In this document: positions 1-7,226 of the stretch, in pieces
Layout: each line of letters begins with the position of its first letter
Position numbering within the stretch: the stretch's first letter is position 1
DNA from: an uncultured bacterium
GTDB taxonomy: Bacteria; Bacillota; Clostridia; Lachnospirales; Lachnospiraceae
Assembly: GCA_937893485.1 (NCBI GenBank)
Contig: CALBJL010000232.1
Coordinates: 1-7,226 of the forward strand
Direction: 5' to 3'
DNA length: 7,226 bases
Notes under the pieces: model-generated
Told to the model about the DNA's origin: nothing
Databases searched by the model: none
Seen by the model: only the letters and a program-made list of their open reading frames with translations
Program-made: the position numbers and the translations under genes

Positions 1-253
1 TCAAAAGCAAATGCTAAAAGGATGTGATGTTGTATCATAACACTTGACACTTCTCCGCTCATTTTAATTTTGAGAATAAATTCCGGCTGCTTTTTCGTGA
101 GTGTATCCATAAGTTCGGGACACTTTGTCCCGAAGTTCGGTGATGGGCGAGGGAGGGGCATATACGCCCTGTTTTGTTGTCAGCAGCCTCAGTTTCGTGG
201 TCTGTGTGTAGTTCCTTGTAAACTGACCTAACTGAAAGCATAAGCAGTTAACT
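1..253. other. Intergenic region without a convincing gene
   Basis: No reading frame here resembles a known protein family. Two minus-strand frames stay open across part of it, but neither has a convincing start signal and their residues follow the palindromes in the DNA. A TTGACA hexamer occurs at 44-49 without a good -10 at the right distance. Small inverted repeats occur at 189-195/220-226 (TCAGTTT/AAACTGA) and 229-234/245-250 (TAACTG/CAGTTA). The main structure is the block at 85-188, listed separately. The gene that precedes hrcA must end before the window begins. Confidence 0.5.
85..188. repeat. Nested palindromic block (possible extragenic repeat or structured RNA)
   Basis: Three inverted repeats nest inside each other. 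An outer 7-bp stem pairs GGCTGCT (85-91) with AGCAGCC (182-188). Inside it lies a perfect 9-bp hairpin, TTCGGGACA (114-122) with TGTCCCGAA (126-134), around a 3-nt loop. A second palindrome, GGGCATATACGCCC, occupies 156-169; its only mismatch on the + strand becomes a G-U pair if the minus strand is the RNA. There is no clean T-tract after the hairpins, so a simple terminator is a poor fit. The block could be a multi-copy intergenic repeat or a small structured RNA. The pairing is seen in the sequence; the interpretation is inference. Confidence 0.4.
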
Positions 254-385
254 ATGAAAAACTCTAAAAAAACAATTACAACGCTGCTGACTGCCGTTTT
301 TATGGTGGGATGTACCAAACTGTCAGAGGCTTCCAATAACACTTCCGCAAGGATGCAAGATATAAAATTCATACTTTTTTCATAA
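254..385 (+). CDS. Possible short lipoprotein-like ORF or remnant (43 aa)
   Basis: This 43-codon frame starts at ATG 254 and stops at TAA 383-385, just before the -35 box of the hrcA promoter. Its N-terminus looks like a lipoprotein signal: Lys-rich (MKNSKK), then a hydrophobic run (LLTAVF), then MVGC with Cys at residue 20, followed by a short polar stretch. The residue at -3 of the lipobox is Met rather than the usual Leu, so the match is imperfect. No strong Shine-Dalgarno precedes the ATG, and the only promoter-like match (216-244) would leave no room for one. An in-frame stop at 233-235 rules out a longer version. It may be a decayed lipoprotein, a tiny secreted peptide or chance. I recognise no family. 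Confidence 0.25.
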   Translation: MKNSKKTITTLLTAVFMVGCTKLSEASNNTSARMQDIKFILFS

Positions 386-393
386 ATTTGGTG

Positions 394-422
394 TTGACAT
401 TACCCGATGGCAGTGTTATCTT
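394..422 (+). promoter_or_regulatory. Sigma-A promoter of the hrcA-grpE-dnaK-dnaJ operon
   Basis: A perfect -35 box TTGACA (394-399) is followed by a 17-nt spacer and the -10 box TATCTT (417-422). TG at 414-415 adds an extended -10 (TGTTATCTT). Transcription should start near 428-430, which places CIRCE at about +8 in the leader, the usual arrangement for class I heat-shock operons. This is a strong vegetative promoter gated by a repressor, not one needing an alternative sigma factor. Confidence 0.85.
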
Positions 423-436
423 AATTACAGAAATGA

Positions 437-463
437 TTAGCACTCTTTTGAGTTGAGTGCTAA
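437..463 (+). promoter_or_regulatory. CIRCE operator (HrcA binding site)
   Basis: TTAGCACTC (437-445), a 9-nt spacer and GAGTGCTAA (455-463) form a perfect CIRCE inverted repeat. HrcA is known to bind this element as a dimer and block transcription, and chaperonin GroEL is known to help keep HrcA active. Here it lies between the predicted transcription start and the hrcA ATG, so HrcA represses its own operon. No second CIRCE occurs in the window, so the downstream J-domain gene and proC do not appear to be under direct HrcA control. Confidence 0.97.
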
Positions 464-493
464 TAACGGCAGGAGATCAGAGGTAAGTAAGTC

Positions 494-1540
494 ATGGAGC
501 AGTTAGATGAGAGAAAAACAAAAATCCTAAAAGCGATCATACAGACTTATTTGGAGACGGGAGAGCCGGTCGGTTCCCGGACGATCTCAAAGTACACGGA
601 TCTGAATCTCAGTTCTGCGACGATCCGTAACGAGATGTCCGATCTGGAGGAACTGGGCTACATTGTACAGCCGCATACCTCCGCAGGGCGTATCCCTTCT
701 GATCAAGGCTATCGTTTCTACGTGGATCGTCTCATGGAGGAAAAGGAACGCGAAGTGTCCGAGATGAAGAATTTTGTCATCGAGCGCACGGAGAAGATGG
801 AGCAGGTGCTCAAAAATGTGGTAAAGCTGCTGGCAAATAATACCAACTACGCCACGATGATCACCGCACCGCAGTATCAGCACGGCAAGCTCAAATTCAT
901 CCAGTTGTCACAGGTGGATACGGAACAGCTTTTAGCAGTCATCGTTCTTGAGGGAAACATCGTCAAGAATAAGATCATCCGCACCGAACTAGACGGACTG
1001 GACAACGAGCAGATCTTAAAGCTGAATTTGCTGCTGAATACGAGCCTGAGCGGGCTGGCACTCAGCCAGATCAATCTGGCGACGATCGCCAAGCTCAAGG
1101 AGCAGGCAGGCATTCACAGCGAGATCGTGAGCAAGGTGCTGGATGCGATCGCTGAGTCCGTATCCGAGAATGAGGATCTGGAGATCTACACGAGTGGAGC
1201 GACAAACATTTTCAAATATCCGGAGCTGGCGGATTCAGGTCAGGCACGCGAGTTGATCTCTGCATTTGAGGAAAAACAGCAGTTAGCAGATCTGGTCAGT
1301 GATTCACTCAATGATGAGGAAAACACCGGTATACAAGTCTATATCGGCAACGAGTCACCGGTACAGACAATGAAGGATTGCAGCGTTGTCACAGCTACCT
1401 ATGAGCTGGGCGAGGGCATGAAGGGAACGATCGGTATCATCGGTCCAAAGCGTATGGATTACGAGAATGTGGTAGATAATCTAAAAACATTGAAAAAACA
1501 GCTGGATGGTATTTTTAAAAAGCCGTCCGGTCAAACATAA
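494..1540 (+). CDS. hrcA: Heat-inducible transcription repressor HrcA
   Basis: HrcA is the DNA-binding repressor of class I heat-shock genes. It binds CIRCE and loses activity when chaperonin is occupied by misfolded protein. The 348-residue length is normal for the family. Residues 1 to about 80 form the winged helix-turn-helix region, with TIRNEM at 43-48 and the family hallmark HTSAGRIPSDQGYR at 61-74. The rest matches the dimerisation and inserted domains and ends in a recognisable GTIGIIGPKRMDY segment. The ATG at 494 is preceded by AGAGGT (479-484), 9 nt upstream, and by AGGAG (471-475) further away. It is the first gene of the operon, directly behind promoter and CIRCE, so it is autoregulated. 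grpE follows after 16 nt. No truncation or missing segment is visible. Confidence 0.97.
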   Translation: MEQLDERKTKILKAIIQTYLETGEPVGSRTISKYTDLNLSSATIRNEMSDLEELGYIVQPHTSAGRIPSDQGYRFYVDRLMEEKEREVSEMKNFVIERTEKMEQVLKNVVKLLANNTNYATMITAPQYQHGKLKFIQLSQVDTEQLLAVIVLEGNIVKNKIIRTELDGLDNEQILKLNLLLNTSLSGLALSQINLATIAKLKEQAGIHSEIVSKVLDAIAESVSENEDLEIYTSGATNIFKYPELADSGQARELISAFEEKQQLADLVSDSLNDEENTGIQVYIGNESPVQTMKDCSVVTATYELGEGMKGTIGIIGPKRMDYENVVDNLKTLKKQLDGIFKKPSGQT

Positions 1541-1556
1541 AGGAAGGTGGTTGCAA

Positions 1557-2204
1557 ATGGCAGAAGAAAAGACAACGATAGATCAGGAACTGGAACAGAC
1601 AGAAACCGCAGAAAATAAGGAGACAAATACAGTATCTGATATGGAAGCAGCGGCATCGGAGGCTGATGCGGCAGAGCCTGCTGCAGACAAAACCACAGAA
1701 AAACCGGCAGACGAACAGAAAAAAGGATCGTTTAAGAAAAAAGAAAAAAAGAAAGAAAAGCAAAAAGATAAGCGGGATGAGCGCATTGAGGAGCTGACCG
1801 ATCAGGTGAAACGCCAGATGGCAGAGTTTGAAAATTTCCGCAAGCGCACCGAAAAGGAAAAGACCCAGATGTATGAGGTAGGAGCCAAGAGCATTATTGA
1901 GAAGATGCTTCCCATTGTGGATAATTTTGAACGCGGGTTGGCGGCAGTACCAGAGGAGCAGAAGTCTGATGCATTTGTGAAGGGCATGGATAAGATTTAC
2001 AAGCAGATGATGACTGTATTTAACGAGTTGGATGTCAAGCCCATTGAGGCGGTTGGCAAGGAGTTTAATCCGGAGTTCCACAATGCAGTGATGCAGGTGG
2101 AGAGTGATGAATATGAGCCTGGGATTGTAGCGCAGGAGCTGCAGAAAGGCTACATGTATCGTGACAGTGTCGTGCGGCACAGCATGGTAGCTGTCGTACA
2201 GTAA
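1557..2204 (+). CDS. grpE: Nucleotide exchange factor GrpE
   Basis: GrpE is the cytosolic dimer that opens the DnaK nucleotide-binding domain to release ADP, and it also acts as a thermosensor. From ATG 1557 the protein has 215 residues. I chose this start because AGGAAGG/AAGGTGG (1541-1550) sits 6 nt upstream; the upstream ATG at 1506 lies inside hrcA without a ribosome site. Residues 1-55 are acidic and low in complexity. A very Lys-rich stretch (about 53-73) follows, then the long helix with FENFRKRTEKEK, then the C-terminal beta domain with FNPEFHNAVMQVES and LQKGYMYRDSVVRHSMVAV, the family signature. The gap to hrcA is 16 nt and to dnaK 58 nt. The Lys run contains a possible slippery heptamer (1745-1751), discussed in the findings. 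Confidence 0.96.
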   Translation: MAEEKTTIDQELEQTETAENKETNTVSDMEAAASEADAAEPAADKTTEKPADEQKKGSFKKKEKKKEKQKDKRDERIEELTDQVKRQMAEFENFRKRTEKEKTQMYEVGAKSIIEKMLPIVDNFERGLAAVPEEQKSDAFVKGMDKIYKQMMTVFNELDVKPIEAVGKEFNPEFHNAVMQVESDEYEPGIVAQELQKGYMYRDSVVRHSMVAVVQ

Positions 2205-2262
2205 TACAAAGTAGGTAATACAATGTTTTATATATTAAAAAAGAAATCAGGAGGGAAACATT

Positions 2263-4143
2263 ATGAGCAAGATTATTGGTATTGATTTAGGAACAACAAA
2301 CAGTTGTGTAGCCGTTATGGAAGGTGGAAAGCCCACTGTTATCGCAAATCAGGAAGGTGCCAGAACCACACCGTCTATCGTAGCATTTACAAAGACCGGC
2401 GAGCGTCTGGTCGGTGAGCCTGCAAAGCGTCAGGCAGTTACTAACGCAGAAAAGACCATCTCTTCTATTAAGAGACATATGGGTACAGATTATAAGAAGA
2501 CGATTGATGGCAAGAGCTATAGCCCGCAACAGATCTCCGCTATGATTTTACAGAAGCTGAAAGCAGATGCAGAGAGTTATCTGGGTGAGCCAGTGACAGA
2601 GGCAGTTATCACTGTTCCTGCATATTTCAACGATGCACAGCGCCAGGCTACCAAGGACGCAGGTAAGATCGCAGGATTGGATGTAAAGCGTATCATCAAC
2701 GAGCCGACCGCAGCAGCACTTGCTTATGGTCTGGACAACGAGAAAGAGCAGAAGATCATGGTATACGATTTAGGTGGTGGTACCTTTGATGTATCTATCA
2801 TTGAGATCGGTGACGGTGTTATCGAGGTATTGGCTACCAACGGTGATACACATCTGGGTGGTGACGATTTTGATAACCGTGTGACCCAGTGGATGATTGA
2901 TGAGTTCAAGAAGGCAGAGGGCGTAGACCTTTCAAATGATAAGATGGCATTACAGCGTCTGAAAGAGGCTGCTGAGAAGGCAAAGAAAGAACTTTCATCC
3001 GCTACAACCACAAATATCAACCTTCCGTTCATTACTGCAACCGCAGAGGGACCGAAGCACTTTGATATGGATTTGACCAGAGCAAAATTCGACGAGCTGA
3101 CACATGACCTCGTAGAAAAGACTGCCATCCCCGTACAGAACGCGATGAAGGATGCAGGTCTGACAAACGCAGATCTCGGACAGGTATTATTAGTCGGTGG
3201 ATCTACACGTATCCCGGCTGTACAGGATAAGGTAAAACAGTTGACCGGCAAAGAGCCCAGCAAGAGCCTGAACCCCGATGAGTGTGTAGCGATCGGTGCA
3301 TCTATCCAGGGCGGTAAATTAGCTGGAGATGCAGGCGCAGGCGAAATCTTACTGCTGGATGTTACTCCGCTGTCACTGTCTATCGAGACAATGGGTGGTG
3401 TTGCTACGAGACTGATCGAGCGTAATACAACGATCCCGACCAAGAAGAGCCAGATCTTCTCTACCGCAGCAGATAACCAGACCGCCGTAGATATCAACGT
3501 TGTACAAGGCGAGCGTCAGTTTGCAAGAGATAACAAGTCACTCGGACAGTTCCGTCTGGATGGTATTCCTCCGGCACGCCGTGGCGTTCCCCAGATTGAG
3601 GTAACATTCGATATTGATGCAAACGGTATCGTAAACGTATCCGCAAAGGATCTCGGAACAGGTAAGGAGCAGCATATCACGATCACAGCAGGATCCAACA
3701 TGTCTGAGGATGAGATCAATAAGGCAGTCAAGGAGGCTGCTGAGTACGAGGCACAGGATAAGAAGCGTAAAGAGGCGATCGACACCAGAAACGATGCAGA
3801 TGCGTTTGTATTCCAGACACAGCAGGCACTCGATCAGGTGGGCGACAAGCTTGATGCAGCAGACAAGTCCGCTGTAGAGGCTGATCTGAACGCATTAAAG
3901 GCACTTGTTGACGCAAATCCCGAGGCTGAGAATATGACCGAGTCTACCGTAGAGGAGATGAAGGCAGCGAAAGAGAAGCTGATGGAGAGCGCTCAGAAGG
4001 TATTTGCAAAGATGTATGAAGGTGCACAGGCAGCAGGTGCAGGTCCCGACATGGGAGCAGGCGCAGGTCCTGATATGGGATCAGCCGCAGGTGCCGGTTC
4101 CGCAGATGATGATGTCGTAGACGCAGACTTCAAGGAAGTATAA
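2263..4143 (+). CDS. dnaK: Molecular chaperone DnaK (Hsp70)
   Basis: DnaK is the ATP-driven cytosolic Hsp70 that binds exposed hydrophobic peptides with DnaJ and GrpE. The 626 residues are full length. The nucleotide-binding domain shows IDLGTTNS (7-14), VYDLGGGTFDVSII (167-180) and LLVGGSTRIPAVQ (309-321). The linker is LLLDVTPLSL (363-372); the next residue is Ser373 where Gly is usual. The beta-sandwich substrate domain and helical lid follow, then a Gly/Ala-rich tail ending DVVDADFKEV. The extra segment found in the N-terminal quadrant of Gram-negative DnaK is absent, as expected for Firmicutes. AGGAGG (2249-2254) lies 8 nt before the ATG, the strongest ribosome site of the operon and in keeping with high DnaK need. 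dnaJ starts 2 nt after the stop. Confidence 0.98.
   Translation: MSKIIGIDLGTTNSCVAVMEGGKPTVIANQEGARTTPSIVAFTKTGERLVGEPAKRQAVTNAEKTISSIKRHMGTDYKKTIDGKSYSPQQISAMILQKLKADAESYLGEPVTEAVITVPAYFNDAQRQATKDAGKIAGLDVKRIINEPTAAALAYGLDNEKEQKIMVYDLGGGTFDVSIIEIGDGVIEVLATNGDTHLGGDDFDNRVTQWMIDEFKKAEGVDLSNDKMALQRLKEAAEKAKKELSSATTTNINLPFITATAEGPKHFDMDLTRAKFDELTHDLVEKTAIPVQNAMKDAGLTNADLGQVLLVGGSTRIPAVQDKVKQLTGKEPSKSLNPDECVAIGASIQGGKLAGDAGAGEILLLDVTPLSLSIETMGGVATRLIERNTTIPTKKSQIFSTAADNQTAVDINVVQGERQFARDNKSLGQFRLDGIPPARRGVPQIEVTFDIDANGIVNVSAKDLGTGKEQHITITAGSNMSEDEINKAVKEAAEYEAQDKKRKEAIDTRNDADAFVFQTQQALDQVGDKLDAADKSAVEADLNALKALVDANPEAENMTESTVEEMKAAKEKLMESAQKVFAKMYEGAQAAGAGPDMGAGAGPDMGSAAGAGSADDDVVDADFKEV
4033..4080 (+). 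repeat. 24-nt tandem repeat in the DnaK tail
   Basis: Two adjacent 24-nt units (4033-4056 and 4057-4080) each encode AGAGPDMG, residues 591-598 and 599-606 of DnaK. They differ at a few third codon positions, so the duplication is not brand new. They lie in the disordered, Gly/Ala-rich tail between lid and C-terminal acidic motif, where length varies among relatives. Confidence 0.85.
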
Positions 4144-4145
4144 AA

Positions 4146-5306
4146 ATGGCAGACAAGAGAGATTATTACGAGGTTCTCGGCGTTGACAAAAACGCCGATG
4201 AAGCAGCACTGAAAAAAGCATATCGTGCACTTGCCAAAAAATATCACCCGGATATAAATCCGGGTGATAAAGAGGCAGAAGCGAAGTTCAAGGAAGCATC
4301 CGAGGCATATGCGGTTTTGAGTGATCCCGAGAAGAGACGCCAGTATGATCAGTTTGGTCATGCAGCCTTTGACGGCAGTGCCGGAGCAGGCGGATTTGAT
4401 TTTAATGATATGGGAGATATTTTTGGCAGCTTTGGAGATATTTTCGGAGATCTGTTTGGCGGCGGCTTCGGAGGTAGCAAGCGTGCGAACAACGGTCCGA
4501 TGAAGGGTTCGAATGTCCGGACACAGGTGCGTATTACCTTTGAGGAAGCCGTATTTGGCTGTAAAAAAGAGATCGATATCGTCTTAAAGGATGAATGTCC
4601 GGATTGCCACGGTACAGGTGCAAAGCCCGGAACGAGCCCCGAAACTTGTAAAAAATGTGGCGGGCGCGGTCAGGTGCGCATGACGCAGCAGTCACTGTTT
4701 GGCATGGTACAGAATATTACGACCTGTCCGGACTGTAACGGAACCGGTAAGATCATCAAAGAGAAGTGTCCCGGATGCCGTGGTACCGGTTATCTGAATC
4801 ACCGCAAGAAGATTGAGGTCAGCATACCTGCCGGTATCGACAACGGACAGAGTGTGCGTATCCGTGAAAAGGGTGAGCCTGGAGTCAATGGAGGACCGAG
4901 AGGCGATTTGCTTGTAGAGGTGATCGTGAGTGCGCATCCGTTCTTACAGCGGCGTGACATGGATCTGTATTCGACTGCTCCAATTTCTTATGCACAGGCA
5001 GCGCTTGGCGGAGAGGTGCGTATCGGTACGGTAGACGGCGATGTGATCTACGAGGTAAAACCCGGTACACAGACCGACACACGTATCCGTCTGAGGGGGA
5101 AAGGTGTGCCGTCGCTGCGTAACTCAAACGTGCGTGGTGACCAGTATGTCACACTGGTTGTACAGGTGCCGACTGGACTTAACAGTACAGCGAAGGATCT
5201 GCTGCGTCAGTTTGATGCACAGACCGGCAATTCACTGATAAACAAGAATGGTGCTGCAGATGGCGATGTAAAGATCAGAAAAAAAGGATTTGGACGTAAA
5301 AAATAA
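4146..5306 (+). CDS. dnaJ: Chaperone protein DnaJ (class A Hsp40)
   Basis: DnaJ binds unfolded clients, hands them to DnaK and stimulates its ATPase. The 386-residue protein has the full class A layout. The J domain spans 1-75 with HPD at 34-36. A Gly/Phe region (about 77-112) contains DIFG repeats. Four zinc-binding CxxCxGxG motifs lie at 151-158, 168-175, 194-201 and 208-215. Two C-terminal beta domains follow, with a VKPGTQ...RLRGKGVPS segment, and a basic tail ending GRKK. The ATG is 2 nt past the dnaK stop; its ribosome site AAGGA (4132-4136) lies inside the end of dnaK, so translation is likely coupled. A strong terminator follows at 5350-5409, making this the last gene of the operon. 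Confidence 0.98.
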   Translation: MADKRDYYEVLGVDKNADEAALKKAYRALAKKYHPDINPGDKEAEAKFKEASEAYAVLSDPEKRRQYDQFGHAAFDGSAGAGGFDFNDMGDIFGSFGDIFGDLFGGGFGGSKRANNGPMKGSNVRTQVRITFEEAVFGCKKEIDIVLKDECPDCHGTGAKPGTSPETCKKCGGRGQVRMTQQSLFGMVQNITTCPDCNGTGKIIKEKCPGCRGTGYLNHRKKIEVSIPAGIDNGQSVRIREKGEPGVNGGPRGDLLVEVIVSAHPFLQRRDMDLYSTAPISYAQAALGGEVRIGTVDGDVIYEVKPGTQTDTRIRLRGKGVPSLRNSNVRGDQYVTLVVQVPTGLNSTAKDLLRQFDAQTGNSLINKNGAADGDVKIRKKGFGRKK

Positions 5307-7226
5307 ATACAATCTGCGCAATATACATCAATCATACGAGGTGAAAATTATCAAGATGTTGTGGAAGAAAAATTTTTTTGAAAAATTATTCGCAACATCT
5401 TGATTTTTTGTTTCAAATCACGCTATACTAAACAAAGACAGAAGATAGAAGGGGGATTCTGCTTGCAGAATTCCGGTTTTATGCACTAAAGGAGAGATCC
5501 GCGTATGTCGTTACACACCGCCGTACCCGAGACACCGGATGAACTGATGGAATTCCGGCAGTGGTTTTTTAAGAAAACAATGCAGATGGAGCGCGACCAA
5601 CGCACACTGGAGGATGATAAACGCCGCCTGCAATTACAAAGGGATCGCCTAGAGAGGGAACGCAGGGACTTCCTTCGCGAGAAAGAGGCGGATGAAAGGT
5701 TTCGTGCGCAGGAGGAGTATGTGCTCCGCATGAAGCAGCAGGTATTAGAGGACGAGCTGCAAAAGCTCGCGAATGAGAAGCAATATCTGGAACGCCAGAG
5801 AAAGTTTTATGACCATGTGCGGCGTTTCCAGCAGAGACAGGAGTCTGCACCCGGACGGGATGCATCGGTCGTAAAGGGCGAACTGTTTTTTATCGGTGTG
5901 CAGAGCGAGATCGCGCTGAAGAAGCGCTATAAGGATCTGATCAAGATTTACCATCCAGACAATATGTGCGGTGATACGGAGACACTGCAGGAGATCAACC
6001 GGGAGTATGACAGACTGCGTCTGGTATTTGCCGTTTGCTGACGCAGAGATTGTTAAATGATCGAATTGATATGAATTGCCAGTCGTGTGTAAGGCTACAC
6101 ATGGCTGGTTTTTTGATTCATAGGAAATTCCTTTCTATGAATCAAAAACGCTTCGCGAGGATGTGCACTACCTTTGCAGCAAAACGTTTACTTGACAAAA
6201 CGGGCGAATTATCGGATAGTGTAGAGAGGAATGTCATCATGTATTGGAATTGCAATGACACAGGTTTATTTGCAGAATATTCGGGAGGCACAAAATGAGT
6301 GAAAAAATAGAGCAGAAAATCGGATGTATCGGCTGTGGCAATATGGGAGGCGCGATTTTACATGGAATCGTTGCGAGCAATGCCGTGGATCGGGAACAGA
6401 TTTATGTATATGATGTGAGTGAGGAAAAGCAGGAGGAGATGCGCACATTTGGCGTGCATGTCATGGCGGACAACGAGCAGGTGTGCGAGAGCTCGGATAT
6501 CGTCATACTGGCGGTCAAACCCCGGTATATGGCACAGACGCTTGCCTCTACGAAACAGGCACTGGATGGAAAATGCGTGATCTCGATTGCGGCAGGGCTG
6601 TCGGCGGATCAGATCCGTTCCATGATTGATGCGACGCCGCGTGTGCTGCGCACGATGCCGAACACGCCCGCGATGGTATTGTCCGGTGTGTTTGCGCTGT
6701 GCAGCGACTGTGACCTGACCGATGGGGAAAAACAGACGGCAGAGGCACTGTTTGCACCGCTTGGCATCGTCGAATGGGTGCCGGAGCATTTGATTGATGC
6801 GGTGTGTGGAGTGAGCGGCAGCGGTCCCGCATATGTGGCGATGTTTATCGAGGCGATGGCAGATGGCGGCGTGCGTGAGGGATTGCCGCGTGCGACAGCC
6901 TACCGGTTGGCGGCACAGACTGTCATGGGAACCGCGCGGATGTATCTGGAGAACGGCACGCATCCGGGTGTATTAAAGGATATGGTGACTTCGCCGGCGG
7001 GTACGACGATCGAGGGCTGCTATGCGTTGGAAAAGGGCGGTATGCGTGCGGCTGTGATCGATGCGGTACATGTAGGTGCCGAGAAGTCGCGGGAACTCGG
7101 ACGGAACCGGTAAAAGTGAATAGGTAATTGCGAAACTATTGTATCATATCGGGCTGTTTGGCTTGCGACCGCAGTAGTCTCCCGCTCAGACTGCTCCGAT
7201 TGCCCGACGGTGTCTCGCTTTGTTTT

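Overview
The window holds the class I heat-shock operon of a low-GC Gram-positive bacterium, followed by two separately transcribed genes. All intact genes lie on the + strand. The order is hrcA (494-1540), grpE (1557-2204), dnaK (2263-4143), dnaJ (4146-5306), an uncommon coiled-coil/J-domain gene (5505-6041) and proC (6295-7113). A perfect CIRCE operator, the HrcA repressor and a DnaK that lacks the extra N-terminal segment of Gram-negative Hsp70s point to Firmicutes. The roughly half-GC coding sequence and overall style suggest a clostridial gut anaerobe, probably Lachnospiraceae. That family assignment is inference.

Left edge (1-493): no convincing conserved gene before hrcA. There is a block of nested palindromes (85-188), a 43-codon ORF with a lipoprotein-like N-terminus (254-385), then a strong promoter (394-422) and CIRCE (437-463), which control the operon. 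hrcA, grpE, dnaK and dnaJ follow with gaps of 16, 58 and 2 nt. A long hairpin with a T-tract (5350-5409) ends the operon.

Middle (5341-6114): the 3' arm of the dnaJ terminator also supplies the -35 box of a new promoter (TTGATT, 18 nt, TATACT). This promoter reads through a hairpin-bearing leader into a 178-residue protein. That protein has a long charged coiled coil and a minimal J domain, with HPD, at its C-terminus. It has its own strong terminator (6079-6114). It is the most unusual gene here: a likely DnaK co-chaperone that sits beside the operon but under separate control.

Right edge (6110-7226): a 14-bp perfect inverted repeat, a promoter (6192-6220), a possible 19-codon leader ORF overlapping the next start as ATGA, then proC for the last step of proline synthesis. 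After proC comes a second palindromic block, cut by the window edge.

Together HrcA represses the operon through CIRCE. DnaK, DnaJ and GrpE form the Hsp70 cycle: DnaJ delivers substrate and triggers ATP hydrolysis, and GrpE releases ADP. The extra J protein could direct DnaK to a particular client or place. I see no complete mobile element, CRISPR array, tRNA or rRNA. The best candidates for something undescribed are the coiled-coil J protein with its overlapping terminator/promoter control region, and the structured intergenic blocks.
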